Assembly: GCA_026419775.2 (NCBI GenBank) | Contig: JAOPGA020001602.1 | Coordinates: 1 to 64,000 of the forward strand | DNA from: Acrasis kona | Taxonomy: Eukaryota > Heterolobosea > Eutetramitea > Acrasida > Acrasidae | Direction: 5' to 3' | Length of the DNA stretch: 64,000 bases | Shown: in pieces, positions 43,586 to 52,780 of the stretch | How positions within the stretch are numbered: position 1 is the first letter of the stretch | How the letters are laid out: every line of letters begins with the position of its first letter | Notes under the pieces: generated by a model | What the model was told of the DNA's origin: nothing | Seen by the model: only the letters and a program-made list of their open reading frames with translations | The model's database searches: none | Program-made: the position numbers and the translations under genes

Positions 43586-43609
43586 TAATAAAGAATGTTA
43601 TTTATTTTA

Positions 43610-44518
43610 CTATTGCTGACGGCCACGTGATAGAAGCTTTAACTGAACGAACATTGCACCCAACCCAATCATGAAGCTTGCCCATAAAAGTTTTGATGTT
43701 TCATTGTCAATTTTGTGAATTTTTGTGGTTAAAAAGACTATAATGGCTCCAAACACAATAGGTAAGTAATGTATGATTCCTTTCCAATGTTGCGAAACTT
43801 CAATGTCGTCATCAACTTCTTCTTGATCTTTTTTCTTGTCAAGACTTGTTTTTAGACATGACTTTAAAGGTTTTGGTACATTTGTAAACAGTGGGGACAG
43901 AGCTCTGTTCAAATCTGAAGGGAGTGTTGGAACGGAGGCTGATAGGTTTGTCATGGACGATATCGCTGTTGGCAACGTATTGACTGTGTCTGGTGCTGGT
44001 ATGGGTGGACGCTGTATGTTTAATATACCTCCAAATTGAATGTTGGAAGTGATGTTTGTTGACAACGTTCCACAATTTGGACTCGAAAATTTTACTTTTA
44101 TGTAATGTGTCTTTACATTTGTGAGATTGGCGTATTGTGCAGAGTATATCCGTGTGGCCTTTTCAGAAGATAGTCTAACCTTACTAAATGTTATTAGATT
44201 CATAAATTCAAAGTTGATTTTACACTGAAACCGAAGAATGTCCAGAAATTTCGCCCCTGGAAGTTTTAATTCTATAGTAATCTGGTCTATTAGAGGCAAT
44301 TTCAAACTATTCTGTTAAACGAGACGAAATATGGCACTTACCTGTACAGGAAAACCATGAACATTGAACAATGTTATACTATTAGAAATGTTGTCAACGG
44401 TAAAGGTAATTTTTCTGACGTTGACCGTGCATGACAGTCCTAATTGTGGTGATTTGTATGGCTTTGAACATTCTCTGTTTGAAAGTTTTGTTTCTGTATA
44501 TGGGTCTCCTAGAGGCAT
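43610..44518 (-). CDS. Hypothetical protein with C-terminal membrane hairpin
   Basis: Two exons (44518-44342, 44311-43610), joined over an intron of only 30 nt, give about 292 residues from the first ATG (MPLGDPYTETKLSNRE). The frame stays open upstream to about 44600, behind a possible acceptor site, so a further 5' exon cannot be excluded. The N-terminal half is beta-rich (VRKITFTVDNISNSITLFNV), followed by a Pro/Ser/Thr linker, an acidic-basic patch (KKKDQEEVDDDIEVSQ) and two C-terminal hydrophobic helices (IHYLPIVFGAIIVFLTT; LLWASFMIGLGAMFVQLKLL). This looks like an organelle-anchored protein with its body in the cytosol, vaguely like MSP-domain VAP proteins, but without their signature. 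It converges on VPS35 with 24 bp between stops. Confidence 0.5.
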
Positions 44519-44599
44519 GTTTGTCTGACTTGTTTTTGATGGTTGACTAATTGCGTCTTTCGAAAGTGAAACGTATCCTACGTTTATAAAAGTCACTGT

Positions 44600-45349
44600 G
44601 TTGCTAGCGATTAAAAATTAAGTTGAGGAGAATTGGAGACTAATGAAGAGTTCAATATCTGACGTAAATTGACATATTTATTAAATTACAAAGAAACGTA
44701 TTTACAGCGGACTAAGTGCCACTGCGGAGTGAAAGTGTGTCCAATTCAACCTTCTTGCGCTAAATCTTTCTTAATTACTTGCTAGTCACTAGTCATGTGT
44801 TTCTAATAATTTGATAAAGCAATACTCTTTACATCTAACGCGCATTTTTTGAAATATTTTAAACTTTGCTCTCTTAGTCTCTCGATAATATGATGAGAAG
44901 TCGCGTGTGTTCGATTTGATGTAATTACTTCATCTGCCTCTGGATTTCAATCTCCTACTATACTGCTATTACTTTGTTTTCTTGTTCAATCTTTTCTCAT
45001 CATAGACCAAATTTTTTCATCCCATACTAATAATGATACTACCTCAAGGTCCCAAAGGGATGGATTCCTCGCAAGGTCGCTTTGTTATTGGCTGTTGAAT
45101 AGGAGCGATTTGATTTTGATAATATTAAAGTGCTCGTTAAAGCCTAAAGATGTAAGTAGTGCATTTCCTCACCAAATGGTGAAGCATGATTTTCATAGAC
45201 GTAACACTCGATAAACAAAAAAAAATACGTGAAGAATGTAACCTTGTCAACAGCCTGCTTGGGCACAAACCCAAAACCCTTCTTCGTCAGTGATTGCCTT
45301 TACATCTGTCGGATAAAGCTTACAAAAATGAAAAAATAGTTAGTGATCT
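44600..45349. other. Intergenic, no gene supported
   Basis: About 750 AT-rich bases. A short minus-strand protein-like stretch at ~45241-45325 (YPTDVKAITDEEGFWVCAQ, then a stop) may be a remnant of a gene; nothing else is coding. The promoter of the downstream endonuclease gene should lie at its right end. Confidence 0.25.
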
Positions 45350-46624
45350 ATGATTAGACGCATTATATCCGTCATGGGTGTGACCTCAAAAACATACTTT
45401 AAAACAATGGTAAATAAGAGAACAATACCTAAAAGCTCATTCTTAGAATCAACATCAACACAGCCAACACCAATGCAGACAAGAAGCTCAAGTGCCAAAG
45501 ACATTGCAGTCAAGGAAGAATTACAGTCTGATTCTCATCCCACCCCTGTTAAACAAGAGCTAAAACAAGAAGAGAACGAACCATCTCCCAGGAAAAGAAG
45601 AAGGTTAAGTGTAAAAAAAGAAACCAAAACAGAAGACGAACAAGATACAAAGAAAGTAGAAACTACAGATTTAAACAAGAGTACAGCACTAGCAAAGAGA
45701 AAACTCAAACAGCTAAATGAGTTTAGTGGCAAAACTCCCTTCCCAGACTGGGAAAAACCCACCGCACAACAATGCGAGGAGGTTAACAGTGCCCTAGGTA
45801 AGATGCACGGCCTTCCAAAACGACCAAAAGAATTAAAAGAAAACGACCAATACGCTGCATGTGGATCTACCCCCAACGTACTCAACGCACTTGTCAGCAC
45901 CATTCTATCCCAAAACACAACCAACGCCAACTCTACCAAAGCAAAGGCATCCCTAGATTTCACATTTGGTAAGATGAACTGGAAGGCAATTGCAGAGGCA
46001 CCCACCGACGACGTGGCTGATTCCATTCGCAGCGGAGGACTCGCCAAAACAAAAGCCAAAAGAATCCAAAAGATTTTGAACAGCGTAAAGAAGCAACAAG
46101 GAGAGTACTCTTTGGACTACTTGCATGAAAAATCAGATCAAGAGGCCATGCAAGAATTACTACAATTTGATGGCGTCGGACCAAAAACAGCTTCCTGCGT
46201 ACTTTTATTCTGCTTGGCACGCGAAAGTTTTGCGGTCGACACTCATGTGTTTCGTCTATCAAAATCATTAGGATGGGTTCCACCGAATGCAACAAGAGAG
46301 CAAACTTATGCGCACTTGGACAAGCGCATTCCTCAGGAGTTGAAATATCCGTTACATATTTTGTTGATTAGACACGGAAAGACATGTAATCTGTGCGCTG
46401 CTAATGGCAAACCTCAATTTGATTCGTTGGGAGAGTGTCCTATTAAGCAATACATTGTACAACAGGACAAACCATCCAAGAGTAAAAAGGGAAAGAAGAG
46501 GACAAAGAAACAACAAAAGGAAGAGGAGGAGGAAGAAGAGGCCGAAGATTATGAAACTGAAGAAGAGAAGGATGAATCGAATGTAGATGAAAAGAAGCAA
46601 CCCCCTTGTTTATTAGAGGAATAA
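45350..46624 (+). CDS. Endonuclease III-like DNA glycosylase/AP lyase
   Basis: A 424-residue intronless gene in the HhH-GPD superfamily. The helix-hairpin-helix with the Schiff-base Lys is FDGVGPKTASCVLLF and the catalytic Asp lies in SFAVDTHVFRLSKSLGW, so both bifunctional glycosylase/lyase residues are present. The N-terminal ~115 residues are basic and disordered with a nuclear-signal-like PRKRRRLSVKKE, and the very first residues (MIRRIISVMGVTSKTYFKTM) could target mitochondria. The C-terminus is a long Lys/Glu-rich tail. The iron-sulfur loop usual in endonuclease III (C-x6-C-x2-C-x5-C) is altered: only CNLC and a later Cys remain. It should excise oxidised pyrimidines in base excision repair; the lineage-specific tails are unusual. 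Confidence 0.85.
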   Translation: MIRRIISVMGVTSKTYFKTMVNKRTIPKSSFLESTSTQPTPMQTRSSSAKDIAVKEELQSDSHPTPVKQELKQEENEPSPRKRRRLSVKKETKTEDEQDTKKVETTDLNKSTALAKRKLKQLNEFSGKTPFPDWEKPTAQQCEEVNSALGKMHGLPKRPKELKENDQYAACGSTPNVLNALVSTILSQNTTNANSTKAKASLDFTFGKMNWKAIAEAPTDDVADSIRSGGLAKTKAKRIQKILNSVKKQQGEYSLDYLHEKSDQEAMQELLQFDGVGPKTASCVLLFCLARESFAVDTHVFRLSKSLGWVPPNATREQTYAHLDKRIPQELKYPLHILLIRHGKTCNLCAANGKPQFDSLGECPIKQYIVQQDKPSKSKKGKKRTKKQQKEEEEEEEAEDYETEEEKDESNVDEKKQPPCLLEE

Positions 46625-46726
46625 AAATAATTTGTGTATATTATCTGGCGTGTAGATTGTTTCTTGTGCCGTTTATCATTTGTGGTGTTGAAGTTCTTTT
46701 TTTACAAAGGTCCATCAATTTTTCAC

Positions 46727-47570
46727 ATGTCTGACTCTGAGGGCGAGTTTGACACTGCTGAGTTGTCTTTCGAGGATAGATTACGTGCCAAACAAAATGA
46801 AACGATAAGAAACCTTAATTTGAAAGAAAAAAAAGCCGCTAAAGATGCCTCAGCACTCAAACAACAAAAATCAACATTGATTGCAAACAAAGCAGATGAA
46901 GCAGCAGAACTTCACAAGAAAAATAAAAATGCGTTCGTTATTCATGTTCTACTTTTACTCAAAATGCAGTCCAAAAGAAGTGTCATCAAAAGCATATGTG
47001 CCCAGAATTAGAAACGTGACAAAACAATATCAAATCAAAAAGATTGAGAGCAGAGATCCTCGCTTTATGGCAGCTACAGCGGGAAAAACACCTGACGCAG
47101 AAGTGGATGGATACGATTTTATAAAAGACATGAGAAAGGAGGAGCTCGGCGAATTTCAGGAAAGGTTGAAAAATAAAGACTTAAGCTATGAAGAAAGGGC
47201 CGAAATTAAAAGGAATGTCAGTAAATTAGTATGTAAAAAAGTTTGATTCCCACTAACACATGTAAGAACGGTGCAATACACAGAACAGAACAAGCCGAAA
47301 TGGCCAAAAAAATCAGAACTGAATTTTATGAAAAAGAAAAAAAACTTGTAGCTGAGCAAGGAAAGACACCATATTTCCTCAAAGACTGTAAGAGATCACT
47401 TTTAAGTGATTTTAACATTTTTAACAGCGGATGTAAAGAAGATCATGAAGAAGAGGAAGATTGAGGAGCTGAAGGAATCAGGAGGCTTAGATAAATATTT
47501 GGAGAAGAAGAGAAAGAAACAAAAGTCTTCACAAACATCTCTAATGCCAACAACAAGAAGAAGTAAATAA
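46727..47570 (+). CDS. RRP36: rRNA processing protein 36 homologue (RRP36)
   Basis: Four exons (46727-46932, 46970-47228, 47267-47387, 47428-47570; introns 37, 38 and 40 nt) encode 242 residues, as in yeast and human RRP36. The family signature is clear: SKAYVPRIRNVTKQYQIKKI then ESRDPRF, DGYDFIKDMRKEELGEFQER, and after splicing GKTPYFLKD joined to SDVKKIMKKRKIEELKESGG and LDKYLEKKRKK. RRP36 acts in early 18S rRNA maturation in the nucleolus. The first intron begins GTTCGT, an unusual donor, but the join A-PKEVSSK matches the family. The stop is 10 bp from the stop of the converging MHYT gene. Confidence 0.9.
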
Positions 47571-47580
47571 AAAATACATT

Positions 47581-49362
47581 TTATACAGTTAGTCTTATGG
47601 TGTTTCTCTTCGAACCTTTATATCTAAAGTAACTATCATGAAGAACAATTTGCACTTCCTTTTCTAATTCATTCCACATGTCTAATTGTCCGTAACCTGC
47701 AGTGGCCCTGGTTACAGCGTCGGATAAAACTCTTGAAGGAAGGTTTAGTTGTTTTTCAGAGTCTTGGCGAAGGAATGTGTCAACAATGTATTCTTGTATG
47801 GCAACTCTTTCCATCACTCCTGGAGTCTTTTTGTACTCACTAACCTTCAAAATAAAGTCAAGATTTTCCAAAGAGTGTTCTCTGGCACATAACTCCCTCA
47901 AGTCATTCATAATCTCAGGATCGTCCAATAACGACAGTTCTTCGACTGGAACAACAGTGCCCTTGTGAGGCTTTGATTTGGAGTCCACCACGGGGAATAT
48001 CAAAACGCAGTAAGTAACATCGATGGCATCTTCTGCAAAACTTGTCACGGGGGTCTTGACCTCTCCTAAAAGTTTGTTCTTTACGGATACGTCGTACGTT
48101 GCGTTGACAGCACTAAACATTTCTTCATGTGGAGGTAAACCAAAAACAACATCCTTGACAGGAGTAAGAACTACACCGTCAGGACGACCAATTAATTTGT
48201 TGAAAGAGACATTACTCTTGATGATCTCTCCAGTAGTGTTAATCACACAGATTGCGTCGGATACTAGTTCCATGACACGTCTTGTAAGGTACTCCTCTCC
48301 TGCAATTTTTCTAATCATCAAGTCGAGTTTTTGCATGTGGATTTGCTCCTTTTCTCGAGCAACTTCTTGTAGCCTTCTTGACTCGTGTCTTCTTTTTCTC
48401 CCTGATAATGAGGTGACAACCAACATTGCAAAGCAAGTAACGGATGTCGCCAGGGTGACGATTAGAACCAAATCTATCCCATCAATGTTTGCAATTGTGG
48501 GGGTGTGGCTTGGTGTGTACTCAAATTTCAGTGATGCCATGCCAACGTAGTGACCACCACACAATGCCAAAGCACAAAATGCAGAACAAATCATCCTTGG
48601 AAACTCTCTCTTGGTGTGGAACCCAAGAATCATGACAAATGTCGTGGCGAGAACCGAAAGTATAATGGAACCAATGACTGGTCCAATGTCGAAGCTAAAG
48701 CTTACATTAGATACAATTGTCGCATAAATACCCATATAAAGCATAGCGCAGGCGCCCGCCGAACATAGTAGGGATCCAATAAGTATTTGTATTATATTGG
48801 GTTTTGTTGGGCTTCCGAATATGATGTCGAAAAATAAACTTCTTTTTAATATAAAATATCTAGCATATTTGTGGGACTTGGTATATGTTTCAGTGTCTCT
48901 GGATGAAAGTGATGCTCTTAGGTTGACCAAAGTTTGGCTCTTGACTGACGGCAGGAATGGCATAAGTTGGTGTATCACACACACAAACACACCAAGGAGG
49001 CAAAGTACAAACGCAGTAACTGCACTCATAACGGTGAGAAGTGGGCTATATACAGTATCAAGTGAAGCTATTAGTCCTCCCTGTGTGGCGTAGTATTTGA
49101 AACACACTGTTCCTATAAAGTGCATTGCCCACATACAGCAGCAACTTAGTGTTAATGATGATAGTATCACACATAGGAGTTTATAAGCCTTCGATTTCGC
49201 AATTCTTAGTTCATTTAGTAGTTGAAAGGCAGTGAACGCTCCAAGACAGCTTATAAAGTAACTTAGAACGACGTAAAACCAGTTTGTTGTGCCTATGATT
49301 CCTATTGCCAACGCTGGTGTGGTAATGTTGGTTGTGTTCATCGTTATATTGGTTGCGTTCAT
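47581..49362 (-). CDS. MHYT-PAS-RGS membrane protein
   Basis: A 593-residue intronless gene. The first ~320 residues form seven membrane helices with the three MHYT motifs: CMWAMHFIG, AMLYMGIYA and GGHYVGMAS. MHYT domains are proposed to bind copper and sense O2, CO or NO, mostly in bacteria. Residues ~335-375 are a coiled-coil linker (RRLQEVAREKEQIHMQKLDL), leading to a PAS-like domain (LVSDAICVINTTGEIIKSN, SFNKLIGR). The C-terminal ~110 residues read as an RGS domain: LRELCAREHSLENLDFILKV, then EYIVDTFLRQDSEKQLNLPS and VQIVLHDSYFRYKGS, the RGS order for GTPase activation of heterotrimeric G-alpha. So a membrane sensor appears fused to a G-protein terminator. Multiple N-terminal Asn-x-Thr sites suggest glycosylation outside. 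Confidence 0.85.
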   Translation of the reverse strand: MNATNITMNTTNITTPALAIGIIGTTNWFYVVLSYFISCLGAFTAFQLLNELRIAKSKAYKLLCVILSSLTLSCCCMWAMHFIGTVCFKYYATQGGLIASLDTVYSPLLTVMSAVTAFVLCLLGVFVCVIHQLMPFLPSVKSQTLVNLRASLSSRDTETYTKSHKYARYFILKRSLFFDIIFGSPTKPNIIQILIGSLLCSAGACAMLYMGIYATIVSNVSFSFDIGPVIGSIILSVLATTFVMILGFHTKREFPRMICSAFCALALCGGHYVGMASLKFEYTPSHTPTIANIDGIDLVLIVTLATSVTCFAMLVVTSLSGRKRRHESRRLQEVAREKEQIHMQKLDLMIRKIAGEEYLTRRVMELVSDAICVINTTGEIIKSNVSFNKLIGRPDGVVLTPVKDVVFGLPPHEEMFSAVNATYDVSVKNKLLGEVKTPVTSFAEDAIDVTYCVLIFPVVDSKSKPHKGTVVPVEELSLLDDPEIMNDLRELCAREHSLENLDFILKVSEYKKTPGVMERVAIQEYIVDTFLRQDSEKQLNLPSRVLSDAVTRATAGYGQLDMWNELEKEVQIVLHDSYFRYKGSKRNTIRLTV

Positions 49363-49957
49363 TGTTATGTTGAATGTACTTGTTTTCCACTTCTCTGACT
49401 GCTTCAGGCAGGCTTTTTACTCGTTGACTGTACCAAATGGGGTTTCCACTTCAAACGTCATGGATGTCATGATAACCTCTTTTATTGCCATCCTGTACAT
49501 AATTAGTGTTTTTATTGCCCTTTGGCTTGTTTATGTAGTAAGCGTAAAAATAAGATGTATAAATACCACCATATTTGTTGTTATAAAAACTATTCCACCA
49601 ATGGACCAATCTTACATATTTAAACTGTTTAGTGTAAATAAATTGTCTATGTTTAAAATAACATATTATCTGAGGGTTGATGTAGGCGGGATGTGGAAAA
49701 TAGTAAGGGTTTCCTGTATGTGAATATTAAATGTAAGTTTCTTTGTAAGTTTCTACGTAAATTACATCAAAGCCAGAATATAATGAGCACCTATTGCATA
49801 AAATTCTACAGGCATCAAGCTATGTCAGAAAAGTAACCTCATTCTGAAAGAAACCAGAAGTAAGCACAAGGAAACAGAGAATACATATTGATGTTTCAAT
49901 AAAATTCAATATAACACACCTTAAACCCTTGACACAATAAGGTTTAAAAACTTAAAA

Positions 49958-50040
49958 TGGTTGAGATGGGGATCGAACCCAGGACCGCCGGCTTATTAGA
50001 CCGGTGCTCTATTTCTAAAGACCGACTGAGCTACTCAACC
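49958..50040 (-). tRNA. tRNA-Ile (AAU) with enlarged D-loop
   Basis: Minus-strand cloverleaf of 83 nt including the discriminator A. Acceptor GGTTGAG/CTCAACC pairs perfectly; the anticodon loop CTAATAA gives AAU; box B (GGTTCGATCCC) and a TTTT terminator are present. Between the D-stem halves GCTC and GAGC the loop is 18 nt (AGTCGGTCTTTAGAAATA) instead of the usual 8-9; the extra 9 nt are CTTTAGAAA. The rest is identical to the copy at 52698. A normal eukaryotic anticodon-loop intron is absent. Confidence 0.9.
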
Positions 50041-50091
50041 TTATAAAAATACTTTTCATTTTATATTGATATTCATTTCTAAATACTAACA

Positions 50092-51174
50092 TTAGTATTT
50101 TAAAAAATTAATTATCTGTTGGTTAACCTCTGCGTATTTTTCGTGTTGTACAAAATGACCAGAGTCATGGTACTCAACGATATCACTCTCTCCTCTTACA
50201 GATTCATGCACAGATTCAAAACTCAAGTTAGCCGTTTCTGGCACCATACAAACATCCTGCACACCCCAAAGCAGTAAAGTTGGCCTCATCACGTGCGTTT
50301 TGTTTACTTTCCATTTTGTTATTTCTGGGTCAGGTGATAAAAGCTGTCTGATTGATCCTTGTAAGAGCGATCGGTACCAATTAATGTTTGCCCTCAAGTG
50401 TCCAGGTTCGTCCCATGCTTGAAGTAGTCTTTTCATCACTGGCTTTGTTACTTGTCCACTGTTCCAAGATACATACAATTTTTTCAACGTTTCGAAGTTG
50501 TTTCTGAAATGTTAGTTTTGAAATGTTGTTAAAACTTACTTTGAAAATCTAATCTCTGGTAAGGGAGTGGGCAGTTGGAATAACTCAATGTACCAAGACT
50601 TTTTGATCTGATCCCAACTAGGAAGTGCCTTTGCTTCCTGTGGAACGTCGGGTCCATTTAAAACAATTAGTTTGGTAACTGAGTCCGGGAACTGTCTAGC
50701 AAATGCCCAGGCTACAATTCCACCCCAGTCGTGAGCTACAATGTATGCTTCCTTTTTTCCTGCGTACTTGTGAATAATGGCGTGTACATCACTAACCAAG
50801 TACGATAAGTGATATTCATTAACTGTTTCTGGCTTGTCCGAATGATTATAACCTCTCATGTCCGGAGCAAGTATATGGTACTGATCACTGTACTGCTCAT
50901 CAAAGAATTGAAGTTGATGATGCCAGCTTATAAGAGCGGTCTCTGGAAATCCGTGGAGAAATAAAATTAAGGGTTTGTCTTTTCGCCCCATCTCAATTGT
51001 TTGCAATTTAACATTATCGTGGTATGTTGGTACCGTGACGTATTTGATGTTTTTTAAGTAAATATCCTCGTCTTCAATAAGAACCGAGTCGTCGAACGGA
51101 TCATCTTTGAGTATTAAATTTGTGAATAGAGAAAGGCATATCAGCAATACGGCGAGAGCTATTTTTCCGATCAT
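50092..51174 (-). CDS. Epoxide-hydrolase-like alpha/beta hydrolase, membrane anchored
   Basis: Two exons (51174-50540, 50503-50092; 36-nt intron) give 348 residues. Residues 1-22 (MIGKIALAVLLICLSLFTNL) are a signal peptide or N-terminal anchor, as in EPHX3/4. The oxyanion loop is HGFPE, the nucleophile Asp lies in AHDWGG, the acid is the Asp of LLWGVQDVCMV and the base is His in DSGHFVQHE. The cap region (SWYIELFQLPTPLPE) fits the family. It should hydrolyse lipid epoxides at the ER or secretory membrane. The Lys codon at the junction is rebuilt exactly by splicing. It diverges from the tectonin-like gene with 44 bp between start codons. Confidence 0.88.
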
Positions 51175-51218
51175 TTTGTAAGTAATCTTCTAAACCCGAA
51201 TAAGACAAAGAAGGTCTG

Positions 51219-52169
51219 ATGAGCGGGGAGGACTATCAAGAGGGAAGAAGTGTAACGTTTGACCAACAAACTATTGTGAATCAAGAGGATTATGGTGTGG
51301 TCCAATATGTTTTTAAAGAAGATTATCAAAATGAACATTCAAGTACGAACGAGTATGCGCGCCATCCTTTAGACACCGTGCAGGAAGAAATCATGAACAA
51401 AAACAACATCAAAATATTATCTTGCTCCGCTCGTAATCACATGTACGGGCTAAGTCATGGGCTAGAAATTTATAAGCTCACGCACAACTATAATGGCACA
51501 ATAGGACAGGAGCACGTACCGTCAGGGGGAATACTATTTAAGGATATATCTGTTGCCAGAGATGGCACTTTGTTTGCAGTTGGTCAAGATGATTCATTAC
51601 TGTACAAATACTCGGGAGAACAACAATTTAGTCTCGTTGTAGATGACATTGTTGAACTAAAATCCATATCTGCATTAAGCAAACGTAAAATATATGCAAT
51701 AGGTCAAGACAACACTGTTTTGTTTTTAAAAATAAAAAGAATTGGCAAAAGTAAATTTGAAAATCTTGGAGCAAAACTCAAATGTGTGAGCGCAGGTGGA
51801 AAAAGGTTGGGACAAACTGAAATATGGGGCATTGGAATCAACGATAATGAGGCGTACAGGTATTACAATGGTCAATGGGTTTCCTATCAGGCCAGATTGA
51901 TTGCTATATCTGTAGCGGACGATAACGCGGTATATGGGATTAGTATGGATGGGAAGCTTGTAAAGTGGAGTGGTGATCAATTGTTTACTATATACCATGA
52001 AAACGGAAATAATGAACTTCGTCTGAATAGTGTCGCAGCTTACAAAGACAAAGTAGGTGTAGTTGCAATACACCAGGTGACCAAAAAAGTGATAAAAATA
52101 GAATTTTCCCTAAACTTTAATTATAATACTGGACGAAAACAATTATTGTTGTTATATAGGCCCGTCTAG
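51219..52169 (+). CDS. Tectonin-like beta-propeller protein
   Basis: A 316-residue frame. After a polar ~65-residue N-terminus come at least five repeats typical of tectonins, each with an (I/V)SVARDGTLFAVGQDDSLYKY-like pattern: ISVARDGTLFAVGQDDSLLY, ISALSKRKIYAIGQDNTVLF, VSAGGKRLGQTEIWGIGIND, ISVADDNAVYGISMDGKLVK. Tectonins (Physarum tectonin, TECPR proteins) form six-bladed propellers that bind glycans or membranes and act in phagocytosis and autophagy. No signal peptide is present. The stop codon (52167-52169) lies inside the tRNA-Lys gene that starts at 52160; the last few residues (LLLLYRPV) may therefore be accidental and the true 3' end could involve an unrecognised splice. Confidence 0.75.
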   Translation: MSGEDYQEGRSVTFDQQTIVNQEDYGVVQYVFKEDYQNEHSSTNEYARHPLDTVQEEIMNKNNIKILSCSARNHMYGLSHGLEIYKLTHNYNGTIGQEHVPSGGILFKDISVARDGTLFAVGQDDSLLYKYSGEQQFSLVVDDIVELKSISALSKRKIYAIGQDNTVLFLKIKRIGKSKFENLGAKLKCVSAGGKRLGQTEIWGIGINDNEAYRYYNGQWVSYQARLIAISVADDNAVYGISMDGKLVKWSGDQLFTIYHENGNNELRLNSVAAYKDKVGVVAIHQVTKKVIKIEFSLNFNYNTGRKQLLLLYRPV

Positions 52170-52242
52170 CTCAGCAACGAGTATTCGGTAGAGCGTTGGA
52201 CTTTTAATCCAATGGTCGGGGGTTCGAGCCCCCCGGTGGGCG
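52160..52242 (+). tRNA. tRNA-Lys (UUU) with enlarged D-loop
   Basis: 83 nt including the discriminator G. Acceptor GCCCGTC/GGTGGGC, anticodon loop CTTTTAA with UUU, box B GGTTCGAGCCC, TTTT terminator. The D-loop between GCTC and GAGC is 18 nt (AGCAACGAGTATTCGGTA); relative to ordinary tRNA-Lys (AGTCGGTA) it has about 10 extra nt placed before the conserved GG, a different site from the Ile genes. The 5' end overlaps the stop codon of the tectonin-like frame. Confidence 0.9.
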
Positions 52243-52697
52243 TGTTTTGTATTTAAGAAGACCAAACAATACTCCTTTAACAATGTGGGAAGGGAAGTTG
52301 TCATTTGGTAACGGAACTGAATTGTTTTACAAGTAAACCAATACTGATCGAATGCCCAGGTTCAAGAGTTCTTTGCCGATGATTGTCACGCAATGTGTAG
52401 AAGAACAAGGAAGAGGGGACAAGGCCGCGCTCAATCTTCGTAAGAAGAAATAGTGCGCATGATGGCTACCCAGCTGAATGTTTACTATGGGTAAAGTGGT
52501 GTCAAAAGAGTTTGAGGAAGAATGTCAAAAAGCAAATCAATGAACCTCAAAAAGCTGCAGGATTATATGTTCTTTTTATTTATAACTACGAAGAGAAGAG
52601 GATCAGAAGAACTCATTACGAGATTAGCAACTTTTTCAAAAGTATTCAATGTTGTGTATTCAATAAAACATGGAAGTTAAAATTGTTATCTTGTGTG
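52243..52697. other. Intergenic between tRNA genes
   Basis: About 450 bases between tRNA-Lys and tRNA-Ile. Only very short ATG frames are present (for example MPRFKSSLPMIVTQCVEEQG at ~52351-52452), not enough to call a gene. Confidence 0.25.
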
Positions 52698-52780
52698 GGT
52701 TGAGTAGCTCAGTCGGTTCATTGAAATAGAGCACCGGTCTAATAAGCCGGCGGTCCTGGGTTCGATCCCCATCTCAACCA
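52698..52780 (+). tRNA. tRNA-Ile (AAU), second copy, enlarged D-loop
   Basis: 83 nt including discriminator A. Outside the D-loop insert it is identical, base for base, to the copy at 49958-50040, which lies inverted about 2.7 kb away. The 18-nt D-loop is AGTCGGTTCATTGAAATA; the inserted 9 nt (TCATTGAAA) differ from the first copy (CTTTAGAAA) at four positions. A T5 terminator follows. Flanking DNA is not shared, so the identity is confined to the tRNA body. Confidence 0.9.

Noticed and set aside
49289-49723. Hydrophobic plus-strand frame of ~144 residues starting in the MHYT gene
   Set aside because: It begins inside the opposite strand of the MHYT N-terminus and ends in AT-rich spacer; hydrophobicity comes from the antisense of the Asn/Thr codons and AT bias.
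49958-52780. The inverted tRNA-Ile pair as ends of a mobile element or attachment sites
   Set aside because: Identity stops exactly at the tRNA boundaries and the intervening genes are ordinary host genes; gene duplication with concerted evolution explains it.
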